This document shows, one piece after another, positions 1 through 11,246 of a stretch of DNA of 64,000 nt. The stretch is from contig JAPNXP010000001.1 of the NCBI GenBank assembly GCA_028753945.1, forward strand, positions 4,516,501 to 4,580,500, written 5' to 3'. Below the pieces are notes generated by a model that was not told where the DNA came from, ran no database searches, and worked only from the letters and a program-made list of their open reading frames with translations. This DNA is from Hexactinellida sp. DTS-2022 (lineage: Eukaryota; Porifera; Hexactinellida). Positions within the stretch are counted from its first letter, which is position 1. Every line of letters begins with the position of its first letter. The position numbers were made by a program, and so were the translations under genes.

Positions 1-226
1 TAATTTAATATAAGGAATTTGTTGACTCAACTCAACCAACCGTGGATAACATTGCTAAAATAAATAACTAATAATATAACTTATTATCAATACATAATGA
101 ATGAATGGCATTAAACTCAAGATAGTTTATGATAGAAACAAACTTTAAATTTATCTACCGTTCCTTGTGACTCGGACCAATTAACAAATGGTTCTTCACA
201 CCTTGGGCGTTGATGACTTGGCGAAA

Positions 227-350
227 AAAATCCAAAATTGCAGCCTGCGCCGACAGCATGTTCCTTTGGAGGGACTATCAATAAACCACCAACAAAATAT
301 AGTGCCACCAAAGGAACATGCGTCGGCACAGCTGCAATTTTCGATTTTTA
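227..350. repeat. Palindromic repeat core, copy 1
   Basis: Two arms of about 50 bases (containing GCCGACAGCATGTTCCTTTGG on the left and its near complement on the right) flank a loop of about 25 bases. Outer flanking sequence (1-75 and 105-225) is also shared with the copies near 2.8 and 4.1 kb, so the palindrome is the core of a longer repeat. No coding potential is seen. Confidence 0.8.
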
Positions 351-785
351 TTTTCCCTCCGTATCCTCTCCACAGAACTGAGTATTATTAATTAAGAGCC
401 CAAATTTTCAGGATAAGTGTCTCATGGGTTACAGATGTGCACCTGGGGTCACGATTTTGTATTACAAATTTTTGGCTACAGCCGAGGGTTAATATTAGAA
501 AAAGAACAATAAATAGTGCGCGTATATTTAATTTATATGCATTCGATAGAGAATTAAATTCTACACCTTTTCACAGTGCACGAATTTTTAAATTGGGTTT
601 CGTTTGTGCCATAATTGAGTTGCAAGTTTCCTTTGTTTACTAACACTTCAGTTCTATTGAAAGTGTTAAATCTAATTCTATTGTTTCAACTCGTTATTAT
701 TATATTGATTCAACTTGTGAGATCGAGTAGGCTTCTATTTTCCAATTGAAAACTTAGATTTTACATTCCATAACAACGACAAATT

Positions 786-1488
786 GGGAATGCTGCATTT
801 ACCAACAAAATTCATTCAAATTACCAACAAATTTGTGACTGTCATTATACCAACACATGTTGTCAATTTACCAACAATAGAACATCTATTGTGCTCTATT
901 GTTGGTAAATGACAGTTGTCAATTTACCAACAACTCTTGTCATTATACCAACAACTGTTGTCATTATACCAACAAGTGTATTCAATTTACTAACAAGTTT
1001 TCCCCATTTAGTTTTATGTTTTCCGCCTACCCGTCAAATGAATAACATGTGCAATTTTTATATAAATTACAATCGCATAAATGGGAGACTGTTCAGACGA
1101 CTGGGGTTTTAACTTATACTCAATAATAGTCAATTTAAAAGGTTTGGTTTTCCACGAGACATTGTCCGGACGACTGGGGTTTTCACCAATATGCAATAAA
1201 ATCAATTAAAAGTTCGCGTTTTTAGTTCGTTACTGGGGGCATTTGTAAGACGATTAAGGGGCCTGGGAGTAGATAGAATAAATTTTCTACAATAGATTTT
1301 CTATTGTTGGTAAATTGACAACAGTTGTTGGTAAATTGACAACATGGTTGGTAAATTGAAATCGGTAGTTAACTAACAATAGAACACAATATATTTTCTA
1401 TTGTTGGTAAATTGACAACAGTTGTTGGTAAAATGACAACAGTTGTTGGTAATTTGAATGAATTTTGTTGGTAGAATGCATGCTTCCC
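786..1488. mobile_element. 703-bp inverted-repeat DNA transposon with 8-bp TSD
   Basis: The element is bounded by an exact 8-base direct repeat GACAAATT at 778-785 and 1489-1496. Its ends are inverted repeats starting GGGAA, and the outer 45 bases match their complement apart from small differences. The arms are built from tandem variants of TTGTTGGTAAATTGACAACA, with AATAGA blocks as inner boundaries, so the whole unit can fold back on itself. There is no transposase ORF, so it is non-autonomous. An 8-bp TSD fits hAT, P or Merlin-type elements; the GGGAA end is not a classic hAT end, and the superfamily is not assigned. Confidence 0.88.
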
Positions 1489-2130
1489 GACAAATTATGT
1501 GATTATATTTATTTCTGCTTAGAATATTCTTGCACAATGGATACATGACATATTTAATTATAATTAATTCGCTCTGTGTTTAACTTATAGAGACGGTTCC
1601 AATTAGATTATTGGAGTTATCGAGTGCGCTGAATTCAAATATGATGGTGAAATTATATTTAAATTAATAATTATTGCAAATAATTGAACTTAATTTATTT
1701 TGCTGTATATAATAATGGTGTTAAATAATAAATAAATAAATTAAATATTTATACTAATTAGATAAATTTCATTAATCTCAGAGATGATACAAGATAGAAA
1801 CAAACTTTCAATTTATCAATTGGTCCTTATGCCAGGTACCACCTATACAAGTGGGTCTTGACACCTTGAGGTGATTATGACATCGTCAAAAAAATGTACT
1901 TTTACAATTTTTTTAATTCGATATTTAAAATGGGTTAGTTGATGTTGGGTGATGACCCAACACACACATAAAAAATGCTGAGTCATCAGCTATTATATTC
2001 TACTCAAACTTGAATATCTCTAAAATTATATGAACTAAATGGAAACTTCCACCACTCTAAGGGTCGATGCCTTCTGTAACACCTTTTTGAAATAATTTAA
2101 CACCTTCATAGTGATGATGACATGGCGAAA

Positions 2131-2255
2131 AAAAATCCAAAATTGCAGCCTGCGCCGACAGAATGTTCTTTTGGAGGCACTATAAATAAACAACCAACAA
2201 AATGTAGTGCCACCAAAGGAACATGCGTCGGCACAGGCTGCAATTTTGGATTTTA
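2131..2255. repeat. Palindromic repeat core, copy 2
   Basis: Same arms as the copy at 227-350, with a short AT-rich loop. The arms read through TGCGCCGACAGAATGTTCTT on the left and the complementary AACATGCGTCGGCACAGGCT on the right. An apparent minus-strand reading frame at 2035-2361 is generated by the hairpin arms and is not a gene. Confidence 0.8.
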
Positions 2256-2758
2256 TTTTTTTATTATTATTATTTCTCCGTAGACGGTGCCCTGCCCACA
2301 CTTCTATAGATAAAGAGCTGATACTTGGCATGTAGGTGCGTATGGACCGTCTAATTTGCACCTGGGGTTACGATTTTTGATTAACACATTTTGGACACAT
2401 TTTTAACACCTTTCAAAATTTGTCAGGCCCATAACTCAAAAAATGTTTTACTAACCCCCCAAATTTGATTTCACATTTGGATCCACCATAAAATTCTGCG
2501 TCTGATGGGAGAAGAAAACTTTAAACAAAGGATTTAATTTCTGGCATAAATGGGGGTTGAAATTTCTTTGTTTACTCACACTTCAATTTCAGTAAAACTG
2601 TGAAATCTAATTCCATTGTTTCAACTTGTAATAATTATATTGATTTACTGTTAATTCTTCACTATTGTTTCAACTTTCGATAATTATATTGATTTAACTT
2701 ATAAATTCCAGCTGGCTTCTATTTAATTGTAGTATTACTATACAATGGATTAAATTAA

Positions 2759-3113
2759 ATAATTTAATATAAGGAATTTGTTGACTCAACTCAACCAACC
2801 GTGGATAACATTGCTAAAATAAATTACTAATAATATATTTTATTATCAATACATAATGAATGAATGGCATTAAACTCAAGATGGTTTATGATGGAAACAA
2901 ACTTCAAATCTACATTTCCTTGTGACTCGGACCAATTAACAAATGGTTCTTGACACCTTGTGGCGTTGATGACTGGGCGAAAAAAATCCAAATTTGCAGC
3001 CTGTGCCGACAGCATTTTCCTTTGGAGGCACTACCCATTAACCAACTAGTAGCCTCCGAAAGATAGCACCTACGAAGGGAAATGCGTCGGCACAGGCTGC
3101 AATTTTGGATTTT
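2759..3113. repeat. Repeat copy 3 (flank plus palindrome core)
   Basis: Bases 2759-2829 repeat bases 1-70 almost exactly (the GGAATTTGTTGACTCAACTC block). The palindrome core lies at 2981-3113. Its central part has diverged (TAGCCTCCGAAAGATAGCACC), unlike the other copies. Confidence 0.75.
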
Positions 3114-3399
3114 CGTTCTCAGTAGACGGTACCCTGGGCTACGGACTACTATATTACCTGACTCGACAAAGCCAAACCACAGTCAAAAATTCATAGGCTG
3201 AACATTGTATGACTGAAAATATGGTCAATTCTGTATTTTTAGTCACTAAATTTGGTATCTAACACAATCTTTTGGCGCTGAATTCAAAAATGACAATTTC
3301 AAGGTTCAAAAACTCACTCCCCATCCTAATTTTGGAAAAAAGGCGTGGTCACACCCAAATATGGTCAATTCCATATTTTTGTTCTATTACTTCATGAGT

Positions 3400-3955
3400 T
3401 AATTAACGCTTAATTCATTATTAGGTAATGACTCACTATCTCAAAGATTATTGAAGTTAGGCATAGAAAATGTATTATCGATGAATAGGAAGTTACCAAT
3501 TCCGGGTAGATCAGTACCAGCCTAGTTTACATAACATTCATAGTTTTTGAGTTATGGCACATTTTAGGAAATATACATTTTCCATGGCAACCGAGGAATG
3601 TGTCAACGTTCCATTTATTTTTTCGATATATTTTATTCAACTACTGGGTATAACCATGTTCCAATTTTGAACATTTATAACGTGTTTAACTATGTTAAAA
3701 GTATGCTAGAAAAACAAGATAATTCGCAACCAAAATTACCATAACGTCATCAGATGATGACATAACACAATTCTGGAGGGTGCTATGTATACCTGGATAC
3801 CATATTCCTATATAGTTATAATACACTTTTCAGCTCTATCTTTGCTAATTATTGGAATAAAGATCAATTCTCTATTTTTCAATGCACTTTAAGTAATCCA
3901 TGGTACACAAATTTTCGCTTAGCAAGTCAGGCCTTGTATATCGAAGGTCACGTAG
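3400..3955. repeat. Single-arm relative of the 9.9-11.0 kb palindrome
   Basis: This stretch matches, at moderate divergence, the right arm of the palindromic element at 9929-10994. Shared blocks include CAACCGAGGAATGTGTCAAC, ATTTTATTCAACTA and GTTCCAATTTTGAACATTTA. No opposite arm is seen next to it, so it is a half element or the unit from which the palindrome formed. Confidence 0.75.
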
Positions 3956-3969
3956 AAATATATATTTAT

Positions 3970-4430
3970 TATTTAGCTGAACTTACAACTTGCGATAATT
4001 ATATTGATTTAAGTTGTTAATTCGAGCTGGCTTCTATTCAATTGTAGTATATTACTAAACAATGGATTTAAGCAAATTAAATTAATTTAATTAAATAAGG
4101 AATTTGTTGACCTAACTCAACTCACCGTGGATAACATTGCCAATATAATTAACTATTTCTAAGATATTATCCATACATAATCAATGAATGGCATTAAATT
4201 CAAGATCATTTTGTTTGAAACAAACTTCATATTTATCAATCGTTCCTTTGTACCTCAACAACTCGATAAATGGGTCTAAAATGACTCTAAATACCTTGAG
4301 GCGTTCAAAAAAATCTAAAATTGCAGCTGTTCCGACAGCATGTATCTTTGGAGGTACTATCAATTAACAAACCACAAAAATATAGTGCCCTCAAAGGAAC
4401 ATGTGTCGGCACATCTGCAATTTTGTATTT
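3970..4430. repeat. Repeat copy 4 (flank plus palindrome core)
   Basis: Bases 3975-4150 match the flanks at 2600-2830 (GCTGGCTTCTATT, then AAGGAATTTGTTGAC, then CCGTGGATAACATTGC). The palindrome core is at 4307-4430 with CCGACAGCATGTATCTTTGG on one arm. The copy is more diverged than copies 1-3. Confidence 0.7.
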
Positions 4431-4820
4431 TCTGTCCATTTTTTTCAGAAAAAAATAGTAAGAAAACCGATGAATAATGCTAGCAAAATTGGATTTCTTA
4501 CAAAAGATTGTACATATCACTAATAGTTAGAATGAACCGAAAAGTTAAAATACCCCGAGTTAGAATAAACCGATTCGACTGTATGCAAACAATACGGAAC
4601 TAGTCAATAATGTGAGTACTTATTCAACAATCATTTTTGGAAAACGTTCAAACACCCTGCAATTAACACACATCTTTTCCATTGTACGGGAAATTTCATG
4701 AATATTCTAAGATTCCCCAAATAAAAATGAGAACACAAACATAAATTTTAATTATATTTTACACATCAAATATTGTATCAAATTTACATGCAACATTAAA
4801 ACATATTGATATCGAGAAAA

Positions 4821-5949
4821 TTAATTGTTGTTTAATATCTCTTCCAAGTCCTTATTTGCAGTAGTATATTGTATTTTCTTTGTGACATAAATACACTTGT
4901 GAATATGTTTACACCAAATACAGATGGTGATAAACACGAATGGCGACAGGATTATTGAGAGTGATAGAAAGCCAATAACTTTGACAATAAATTCCGGATA
5001 TGGCATTACTTTGAAAAATGTTTCAACAGCTTCATCAGTCTGGATAACATAGTTTAACGAACTGAACAAATTAAACGGGAAATAACAGTCTCCATAGAAT
5101 AGTGCACTAATCAATAATATTGGAAGATCGATTAAGACCTCTGATATCATTATGAACAGATATCCCCATGTTATAATATTAATAGTGTGCTTGCAGTATC
5201 TGTACTGTTTCATCTCTTCCTTGTTGTAACCGTGTTGTGTGAGACGCTCCAAAGCTCTCTGGAGCAAGGCACATTTGAATCGTTTGGAAGTGCGAACGAA
5301 TATACAGAAATACGTGAGTACAATAACGAAGAACATCACGGTACTAATAACTGTGGTATATTTTGAAAACCCAGTTAGGATAATGACTGTACTTAACAAT
5401 GTGGTTATAATTAAGAACAGCCGAGGATTCAATGTGTTGTACGGGTGTTTGATTTTCTTCATACGAATAATTAGATAATTCATCAAACACGCACTGAGGG
5501 CAACCACAAATAACTCAGCAGATCTCGCTATGGAACTAAGTCCATTTAAGAAAGGAATTTCCGTATATACAATATTAACTTGATTCAGTGCAGGTTTGTG
5601 TTAATTAATAACTTGTACAATCAGTGAATGGCAACTCAAGTGTGTTATTACTTACTTTATGATAGGTAATGTAATGCTGTATGGTATCTGATGTGAAAAG
5701 TACTATACCAGCAATAATCTCCGAGATATTAATCAAGAGTAGTAGAGTATTTTTCCATATTTCAGTTTCATAATGATAATAGAATTGTTTATTTAAATAA
5801 CCTGAATCACCTGAGAGACATCTCGCTACTCCTCTCTTGTATTTTCTACAGCAATGGATTCTCCTGGCGAAAACCAACCCCCAGTAGCCACTGAATATTA
5901 GGAAAATAGATAAAAACACTGAAATTAGGACGATTACTATAAATATCAT
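4821..5949 (-). CDS. Predicted seven-transmembrane protein, two exons
   Basis: Two minus-strand reading frames read as exons of one gene. Exon 1 (5949 down to 5656) starts with ATG and encodes two hydrophobic segments (FIVIVLISVFLSIFLIFSGY, and NTLLLLINISEIIAGIVLF) separated by a basic, cysteine-rich loop. It ends at GTAAGT, a good 5' splice site at 5655. The second open stretch (about 5590 down to 4821) encodes five more: a segment before LIIRMKK, then LFLIITTLLSTVIILTGF, VISTVMFFVIVLTYFCIF, ITWGYLFIMISEVLIDLPIL and FLSLSIILSPFVFITICIW. Seven spans total suggest a receptor-like fold. The intron is under 150 bases and its acceptor is not certain. I see no rhodopsin-family DRY or NPxxY motif and do not recognise the family; an insect-type or orphan 7-TM protein is possible. 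Confidence 0.6.
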
Positions 5950-6226
5950 TTCGAATTATTTATATATAATATGTATCAAGTCTTTTATACTAAAATATGA
6001 ATCCTTACTCGAATACAACTAGCAGTAATTACATATTGCATATAATACAGATTATTAATATACTAGTATAGTATGAATGATTTGGGATAACTTAACATTA
6101 GTATCAAAATCCAATTGAACTTTACACTGTGGAGGAAATGTAAAACTCCCTTATTATAAACTTTAATTTTAATTCCCCTGGAATTTATAATATCCATGAA
6201 TAGAATATTATCGTATATAGTTTGAG

Positions 6227-6512
6227 CAGGGGCGGATTAAGGTCTTCGTAGGCCCTAGGCACTTTGAGGATACTAGGCAGCATTTAGGCCCCAAATTTTT
6301 CGTTCGTAGGCCTACTTAATATACGGCTAAATATGTCACCGAGAAGGCCATGAAACGAGAAGGCCAGTTTCTAACTTTCATTCTAAGCTAAACTATGCCT
6401 CCTATTGTTATTATTTGCATTGTATGTGGGGTAATCAACCATTGCGAGTCCAATGGAACCACTTTTGAGAATCTGAGATTTGTGGTTAAGTTTTTTAGGC
6501 GCCATTTATCTG
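6227..6512. mobile_element. Transposon remnants (hAT-like end and 53.4-54.6 kb family)
   Basis: A hAT-like end begins at CAGGGGCGGATTAAGG (6227). From 6309 the sequence (GGCCTACTTAATATACGGC, then a run ending AGGCGCCATTTA) matches both arms of the inverted-repeat element at 53411-54561. No partner end or TSD was found, so these are truncated copies. No gene is seen in 5950-6990. Confidence 0.6.
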
Positions 6513-7009
6513 ACCTATTTGACAAAGTATTTTTCAGATTCGGTCATCCAAATTCCGTAGTTACATTTCAAAATCTCGAAATTCTTATTATGCACATCAA
6601 ATAAACTGAATTCAATTGGGTTTTATATTTGAGAAGAAATTTTTCTAGGTGCGCCAAATTCGAGATGCTCTTAAACCATATTAATTAAGCAATTTCTTTG
6701 CGTGCCTTGATTTTAGCCTTTACTTGAGTTTCATTATAAATTAATGCGCCTGGATGCCGTACTACAAATTGAGTACGTAATTCAATAATATTAGGCACTT
6801 CTGAGCGAGTACAAACTATATATATGCGCCCAAAAATGTTCTGGTAACAAGAGTATACTGAAGTTAAATAATTTTATAACCCTTGTTAATAAAGGAACGC
6901 TTAACTTGATTGCCTTTATAAGAACTCGATATCAGAAACACTTTAGTTTATACTCTCAACAGACATACACAAATTATTTGATCCACTGGAGTACAATATA
7001 CAATTAATA

Positions 7010-7393
7010 ATGTCCTTCAATTGCCAGACATCGCACAACTACTTATACAGTAAAAATTCTTCGTCTGATCATTATTTTATGAACAGGTCCTATGGTCCCA
7101 ATGTAACGACGAGCTCCGAGAGCCGATTCGGTCCCACCACGATCTCTGGAAGGATAACGCCAAGTACGCGCGTAGGGCAACAGGTTCTAAGGGGCTCTAT
7201 AGCTCTGTTGCTGCTGGTATATTGTGAGGGAGCTAAGGGTAATGGCTACAATAGGTCCCGTGTGTCCGATAACAAGAAGGGGAATGTGTCCGATAATTAC
7301 ATAGGGAATGGCGGCATTAGCACCTGGAATATATGCACCTTAAATCCTTCTACCATCTGGGATATTCTTCGGAATTTCGGCCCAGCAAGCTAG
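7010..7393 (+). CDS. Small ORF, function unknown
   Basis: A 127-codon frame from ATG, less AT-rich than its surroundings, rich in Ser, Asn and Gly, with one hydrophobic stretch (IALLLLVY) near the middle. No family is recognised. It starts about 50 bases after a stretch with no other gene and ends with a clean stop. It could be a small secreted or membrane protein, part of a transposon, or chance; nothing in the neighbourhood decides. Confidence 0.25.
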   Translation: MSFNCQTSHNYLYSKNSSSDHYFMNRSYGPNVTTSSESRFGPTTISGRITPSTRVGQQVLRGSIALLLLVYCEGAKGNGYNRSRVSDNKKGNVSDNYIGNGGISTWNICTLNPSTIWDILRNFGPAS

Positions 7394-8129
7394 TCAGCAC
7401 ACCGCTAATCACTTGGTAGTTCATAACTAGATACAGTCGAAACTGTTTTTTATTATTATATTACTGTACCGACTACTAGAGTGGTACCCGATTGAACCAC
7501 TGCCTCACGTTATTAGTTTAGAGTCTTGATTTATATCAAGATTTAGGAAGGACCGCTCCACTTCGACAAATGTACCTGATTTGTTATTTGTCATGTCACC
7601 TAGGTTAATCCAATTAACAAAATGATATCAATACAACGATCAATCACATAAACAATTCAAGAAGAATTAATCCAGCACAGTATACAAAAACAAAATAAAG
7701 TAAATATATTAAAACCAATATACTTATGCAATACTATGGGGGAATTGATTGAATTTCACAAATCCGCATTTCAAAAGTTATTTTCAAAAGTTACACAGGT
7801 ATCTTCAATTTGAGAGAGTATAGTGGATAGATTAAAAAAATGCAGCCTAGAAAGATAGAAAGAATAGGTACCAAGTTAACACATACCAATAAAATACAAT
7901 AACTAATTACAATACAGTCGAAATCGGGTTTTTTTTGCCACGGGTGAGTAAAGTAAGGGTGCTAGCCCATCTTGCCGAAAGCCATCATGCCAAACTTACT
8001 GATATTGTGTTAGTGAAAAACATAATTTAGTAATGGTTAACTAAATATTACTTAATAGCTGAAGAGAGATGAGTGAATCTTTAATAAATAAAGTAACAAA
8101 ATAGAAAATAACAAAAAATAGTTAGTACG

Positions 8130-9555
8130 ATGAATAGTGTGATGCCACGTAGAAACTCGAGATGGGAAAAAACAAATATTCATCAGCAAGATTATTTATT
8201 CTTCTGTTTTGCTGAATATATTTTTCCTTTGATTTGGCCAGTTCGTTACAGTTCGAAATTTTTCCAACGTTATCACTGTTCAGCTACAATTTTACGGATG
8301 AGTTTGGAAATTGAAGGATGTGTTATATTTATCCTGATATCAAAGGCTCTATGCCAACCCTCAACAGAATTGTTGGTTATTGTCAGTGCACACTCAACCC
8401 TATCTCTAAATAAAGGGCGGAGGCGTCTACCATGCATGATGCTCCAAACCAATCCAGGTTCTTTCGAAGTAATCAAGGAATTCGCTTAAATCATTCACTA
8501 GTTCATCACTGAGTGAGGATAAAATTCATCATAGAAAGGAATAACTTCAAGTGTTGGTACGATATAGCCTGAAACTGCTTTATTACAACAGCAATTTCTT
8601 CGTATTTTGATCGTTGTTGCAGTCCAAGATTTGAATATGTCTCCATATAGCTTGGCCAAAGTGAAAGAAACAGCCTTTAATCTCCGCATTAGGAAAAACC
8701 TGTGTAAATGCATTTATTGCAGCTCTTTTATAATCAAACATTATTGTTGCTGGATTGAGCATTGGATAGTTCTCCTTAAGAGTTGATAATATTTCCTTAT
8801 AAACTACCTCAGTTTTAGATTTGGAAATACAAAATACCAATGGAATAGTTACGGTTTCATTACTCAAAGCATGGATGGTATGCAATTGATTTCCCACGGG
8901 TGCCGAATCGAAGGTACCACCACAAAACCAGTTGGGGTACCTGGTTAGCATTTGGATATTTTGTCCTCTTGTATTATGCACCGACTCGAAAAAATCATAA
9001 TCTGGAGCTCTCCTCTTACGCCGCACGATTTTAGAAAAACTGTTTTTATAGGGAAGTTTGACTGCTGCAGGAATCGAAATATATTTCGTAGAATTCTGAA
9101 TTACAGAAGAAGTAGGTTCCTCAGTAAGAGTAGATCGCAATTTTATGTCTCCAATAGTTTTGACAGCTTCAATTGCGGAAGAATCAGGAGAATGAGTGTG
9201 GGTAGAAGGTGGCTTTTTTAAGCATCCGCTAACTCTCTGTGTTATATGTCCATTGCATAAATCTCGTTTCTCACAGCGCCAGTAAGTAGAATCAATTGAG
9301 TCTTTATCTTTAATATACAGTAGTGTTCGCCTAATAGCAATTGCTCTAATAGCAATATTGCTCTATTAGCAAGTTATTTTTTGTCTCCAAGCGAGCATTT
9401 AATGTTAATTTTGTTCCTCTAATAGCAAGTTCGCCTATTAGCAAGGAAATTTCGGGCAAAATGCGACTTGCTATTAGGCGAACACCACTGTAGATGTATC
9501 CTTTATAGAGTAACATACTTCCACTGAATATTATTGATGAAAATTCCTTTTCCAT
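8130..9555 (-). pseudogene. MULE transposase with FLYWCH zinc finger, disrupted
   Basis: Reading the minus strand from ATG at 9555: an N-terminal FLYWCH half (FSGSMLLYKGYIY), a 173-bp MITE, then the FLYWCH second half (YWRCEKRDLCNGHIT, ending in an HTHS motif), then the MULE catalytic region with GGTFDSAPVGNQLHTIHAL, IMFDYKRAAINAFTQVFP and GCFFHFGQAIWR. These match the family's DDE core, including the conserved Asp of the FDYKRAA block. A frameshift lies at about 8590. The C-terminal EGWHRAFDIRIN region resumes at 8476-8273 in another frame. The transposase would bind and cut the element's terminal repeats, but this copy cannot make it. Plus-strand frames here are shadows. Confidence 0.8.
9318..9490. 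mobile_element. 173-bp TA-flanked MITE inside MULE transposase
   Basis: Starts CAGTAGTGTTCGCCTAATAG and ends with the complementary CTATTAGGCGAACACCACTG, flanked by TA at 9316-9317 and 9491-9492, as in Tc1/mariner/pogo relatives. Removing the unit plus one TA joins the two FLYWCH halves of the host MULE in frame. Confidence 0.88.
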
Positions 9556-9758
9556 TTAATTGTGAAATGAAAAAAATAGTATTTATAAGAGGTATCTATA
9601 TTGAATCGTTTACAAGTTACACTATAATCCTGATGTTTATATCACTACACTCCATTCAGAATTATATATTATCGTATCAACACCATTGAATTATAAATAA
9701 TATCGTCAGTATGGCTTTCGGCAAGATGGGTGGACACGGGAACGTGCAATGAAAATAT

Positions 9759-11215
9759 CTATATTATTAAAACTCGATTGACGTTCGTTTGTTTGTTTAT
9801 TTGTTTGGTTGTACGGATTGTATTAAAGAGCTAAGGGGAATAGAAACCGAGTTTATATTTGAGATAAAATCGCTATAATAATTGAGATTTAAACTTATTT
9901 CTCTAGTTGTTCACAAAATAAGGTAAACCGTGACCTACGTTATATAAGGCCTATGCACCAACTTTGTGAAACTGGACCATGGATTAAAGGAAGGCTGTGA
10001 TAAATTGGTTATTTTTATCGTTATCTAAATAACTAGTAGTGATAGACCTCATAAATGTTCTATAACTATATAGGAACATGATATCAAGGTATACATAGCA
10101 CCCTTCAGAATTGAGCTATGTCATCATTTGATTACGTAATCGCTATTTTTGGTGGGTATTATCGTGTTTTTATTACCTGCTTTTAACATAGTTAGACGCG
10201 TTATAAATGTTCAAAATTGGAACATGATGATGCCCATAACTAGTTAGATGAAATATATATAATTTATAAATGGTATGTTGACACATTCCTCGGTTGCCAA
10301 GGAAATGAATATTTCCTAAAATGAGCCATTCTCAAAAACTATCTATTTTATGTAAACTATGCTAGTGCTGATCTATCCGCAATAGGTAACTTCCTATTCA
10401 TTGATAATGCATTTTCTAGGCCTAATTACGATATTTTTTGAGATAATGAGTGTATTACCTCATAAGGAATTAAGTGCTAATTATTTTATTATCTCAAAAA
10501 TTATTGTAGTTAGGCATATATAATGTATTATCAATGAATAGGAAGTTAAGATCAGTACTAGCCTAGTTTACATAAAATAGATAGTTTTTAAGTTATGGCT
10601 CATTTGAAGAAATATGCATTTCCCTGGCAACCGAGGAATGTGTCAACATACCATTTATAATTTCGATATATTTTATTCAACTAGTCATGGGCATCATCAT
10701 GTTCCAATTTTGAACATTTATAACGCGTCTAACTATGTTAAAAGCAGGCAATAAAAACACGATAATACCCACCAAAAATAGCGATTACGTAATCAAATGA
10801 TGACATAGCTCAATTCTAAAGGGTGCTATGTATACCTTGATATCATGTTCCTATATAGTTGTAGAACATTTATGAGGTCTATCACTACTAGTTATTTAGA
10901 TAACGATAAATAACCTATTTATCAATAGCCTTCCTTTAATCCATGGTCCAGTTTCACAAAGTTGGTGCATAGGCCTTATATAACGTAGGTCACGGGTAAA
11001 CAAATATATTAAAATTCAAAATGAACCTAGAGAATAACTTCTAAATGTTAGATAAGGTAAACAAATATGCTGATTACGACATAAAATTTTCAAATTATTA
11101 ATGTAATTATTTAGTGTCTATTGAAAAAAGCGAGACTGCGTAGCGTTTGAGTTATCCATCGAGAACGACCGAGACTGAAGGACTCGTTGATGGATAATAG
11201 TTTAATTTATTTATT
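9759..11215 (+). mobile_element. Helitron-like repeat (family 2), split by a palindromic element
   Basis: Begins TCTATATTATTAAAACTCG after an A, followed by GTTTGTTTGTTTATTTG and GTATTAAAGAGCTA. This head recurs near 14.85 and 32.7 kb and, inverted, near 45.4 kb. The TCTATATTA head and A insertion site are typical of Helitron 5' ends. The unit is interrupted at 9929-10994. The tail (about 11130-11215) has inverted segments around GCGTAGCGTTTGAG, like the tail at 33160-33220. The 3' limit is uncertain. Confidence 0.5.
9929..10994. mobile_element. 1066-bp near-complete palindromic transposon, 7-bp TSD
   Basis: The target duplication GGTAAAC is at 9922-9928 and 10995-11001. The ends are CGTGACCTACG and its complement, and the two arms of roughly 510 bases are complementary at high identity throughout, meeting near 10460 with almost no spacer. 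No ORF is present. A diverged single arm occurs at 3400-3955. Foldback/Galileo-type elements of the P superfamily also have very long inverted repeats and 7-8 bp TSDs; the assignment is inference. Confidence 0.88.
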
Positions 11216-11246
11216 AATAAATTTTACCTGATGAAAAGCAAACCAA

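Larger units (their letters stand above)
7955..9745 (-). mobile_element. MULE (Mutator-like) DNA transposon with 20-bp TIR match
   Basis: CCCATCTTGCCGAAAGCCAT at 7966-7985 is matched exactly as its reverse complement at 9711-9730, bracketing a decayed FLYWCH plus MULE transposase coding region. Outside these 20 bases the ends diverge (GGGTGCTAG versus CCGTGTCCA on the complementary side). No convincing 9-bp TSD was found, so the exact limits are approximate. About 1.8 kb in all. Confidence 0.72.

Noticed and set aside
2035-2361. Minus-strand frame of 108 codons
   Set aside because: It crosses the palindromic repeat core; similar protein strings appear at the other copies, so it is repeat-derived.
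8130-8489. Plus-strand frame of 119 codons
   Set aside because: It lies antisense to the C-terminal part of the MULE transposase, where the EGWHR block is clear on the minus strand.
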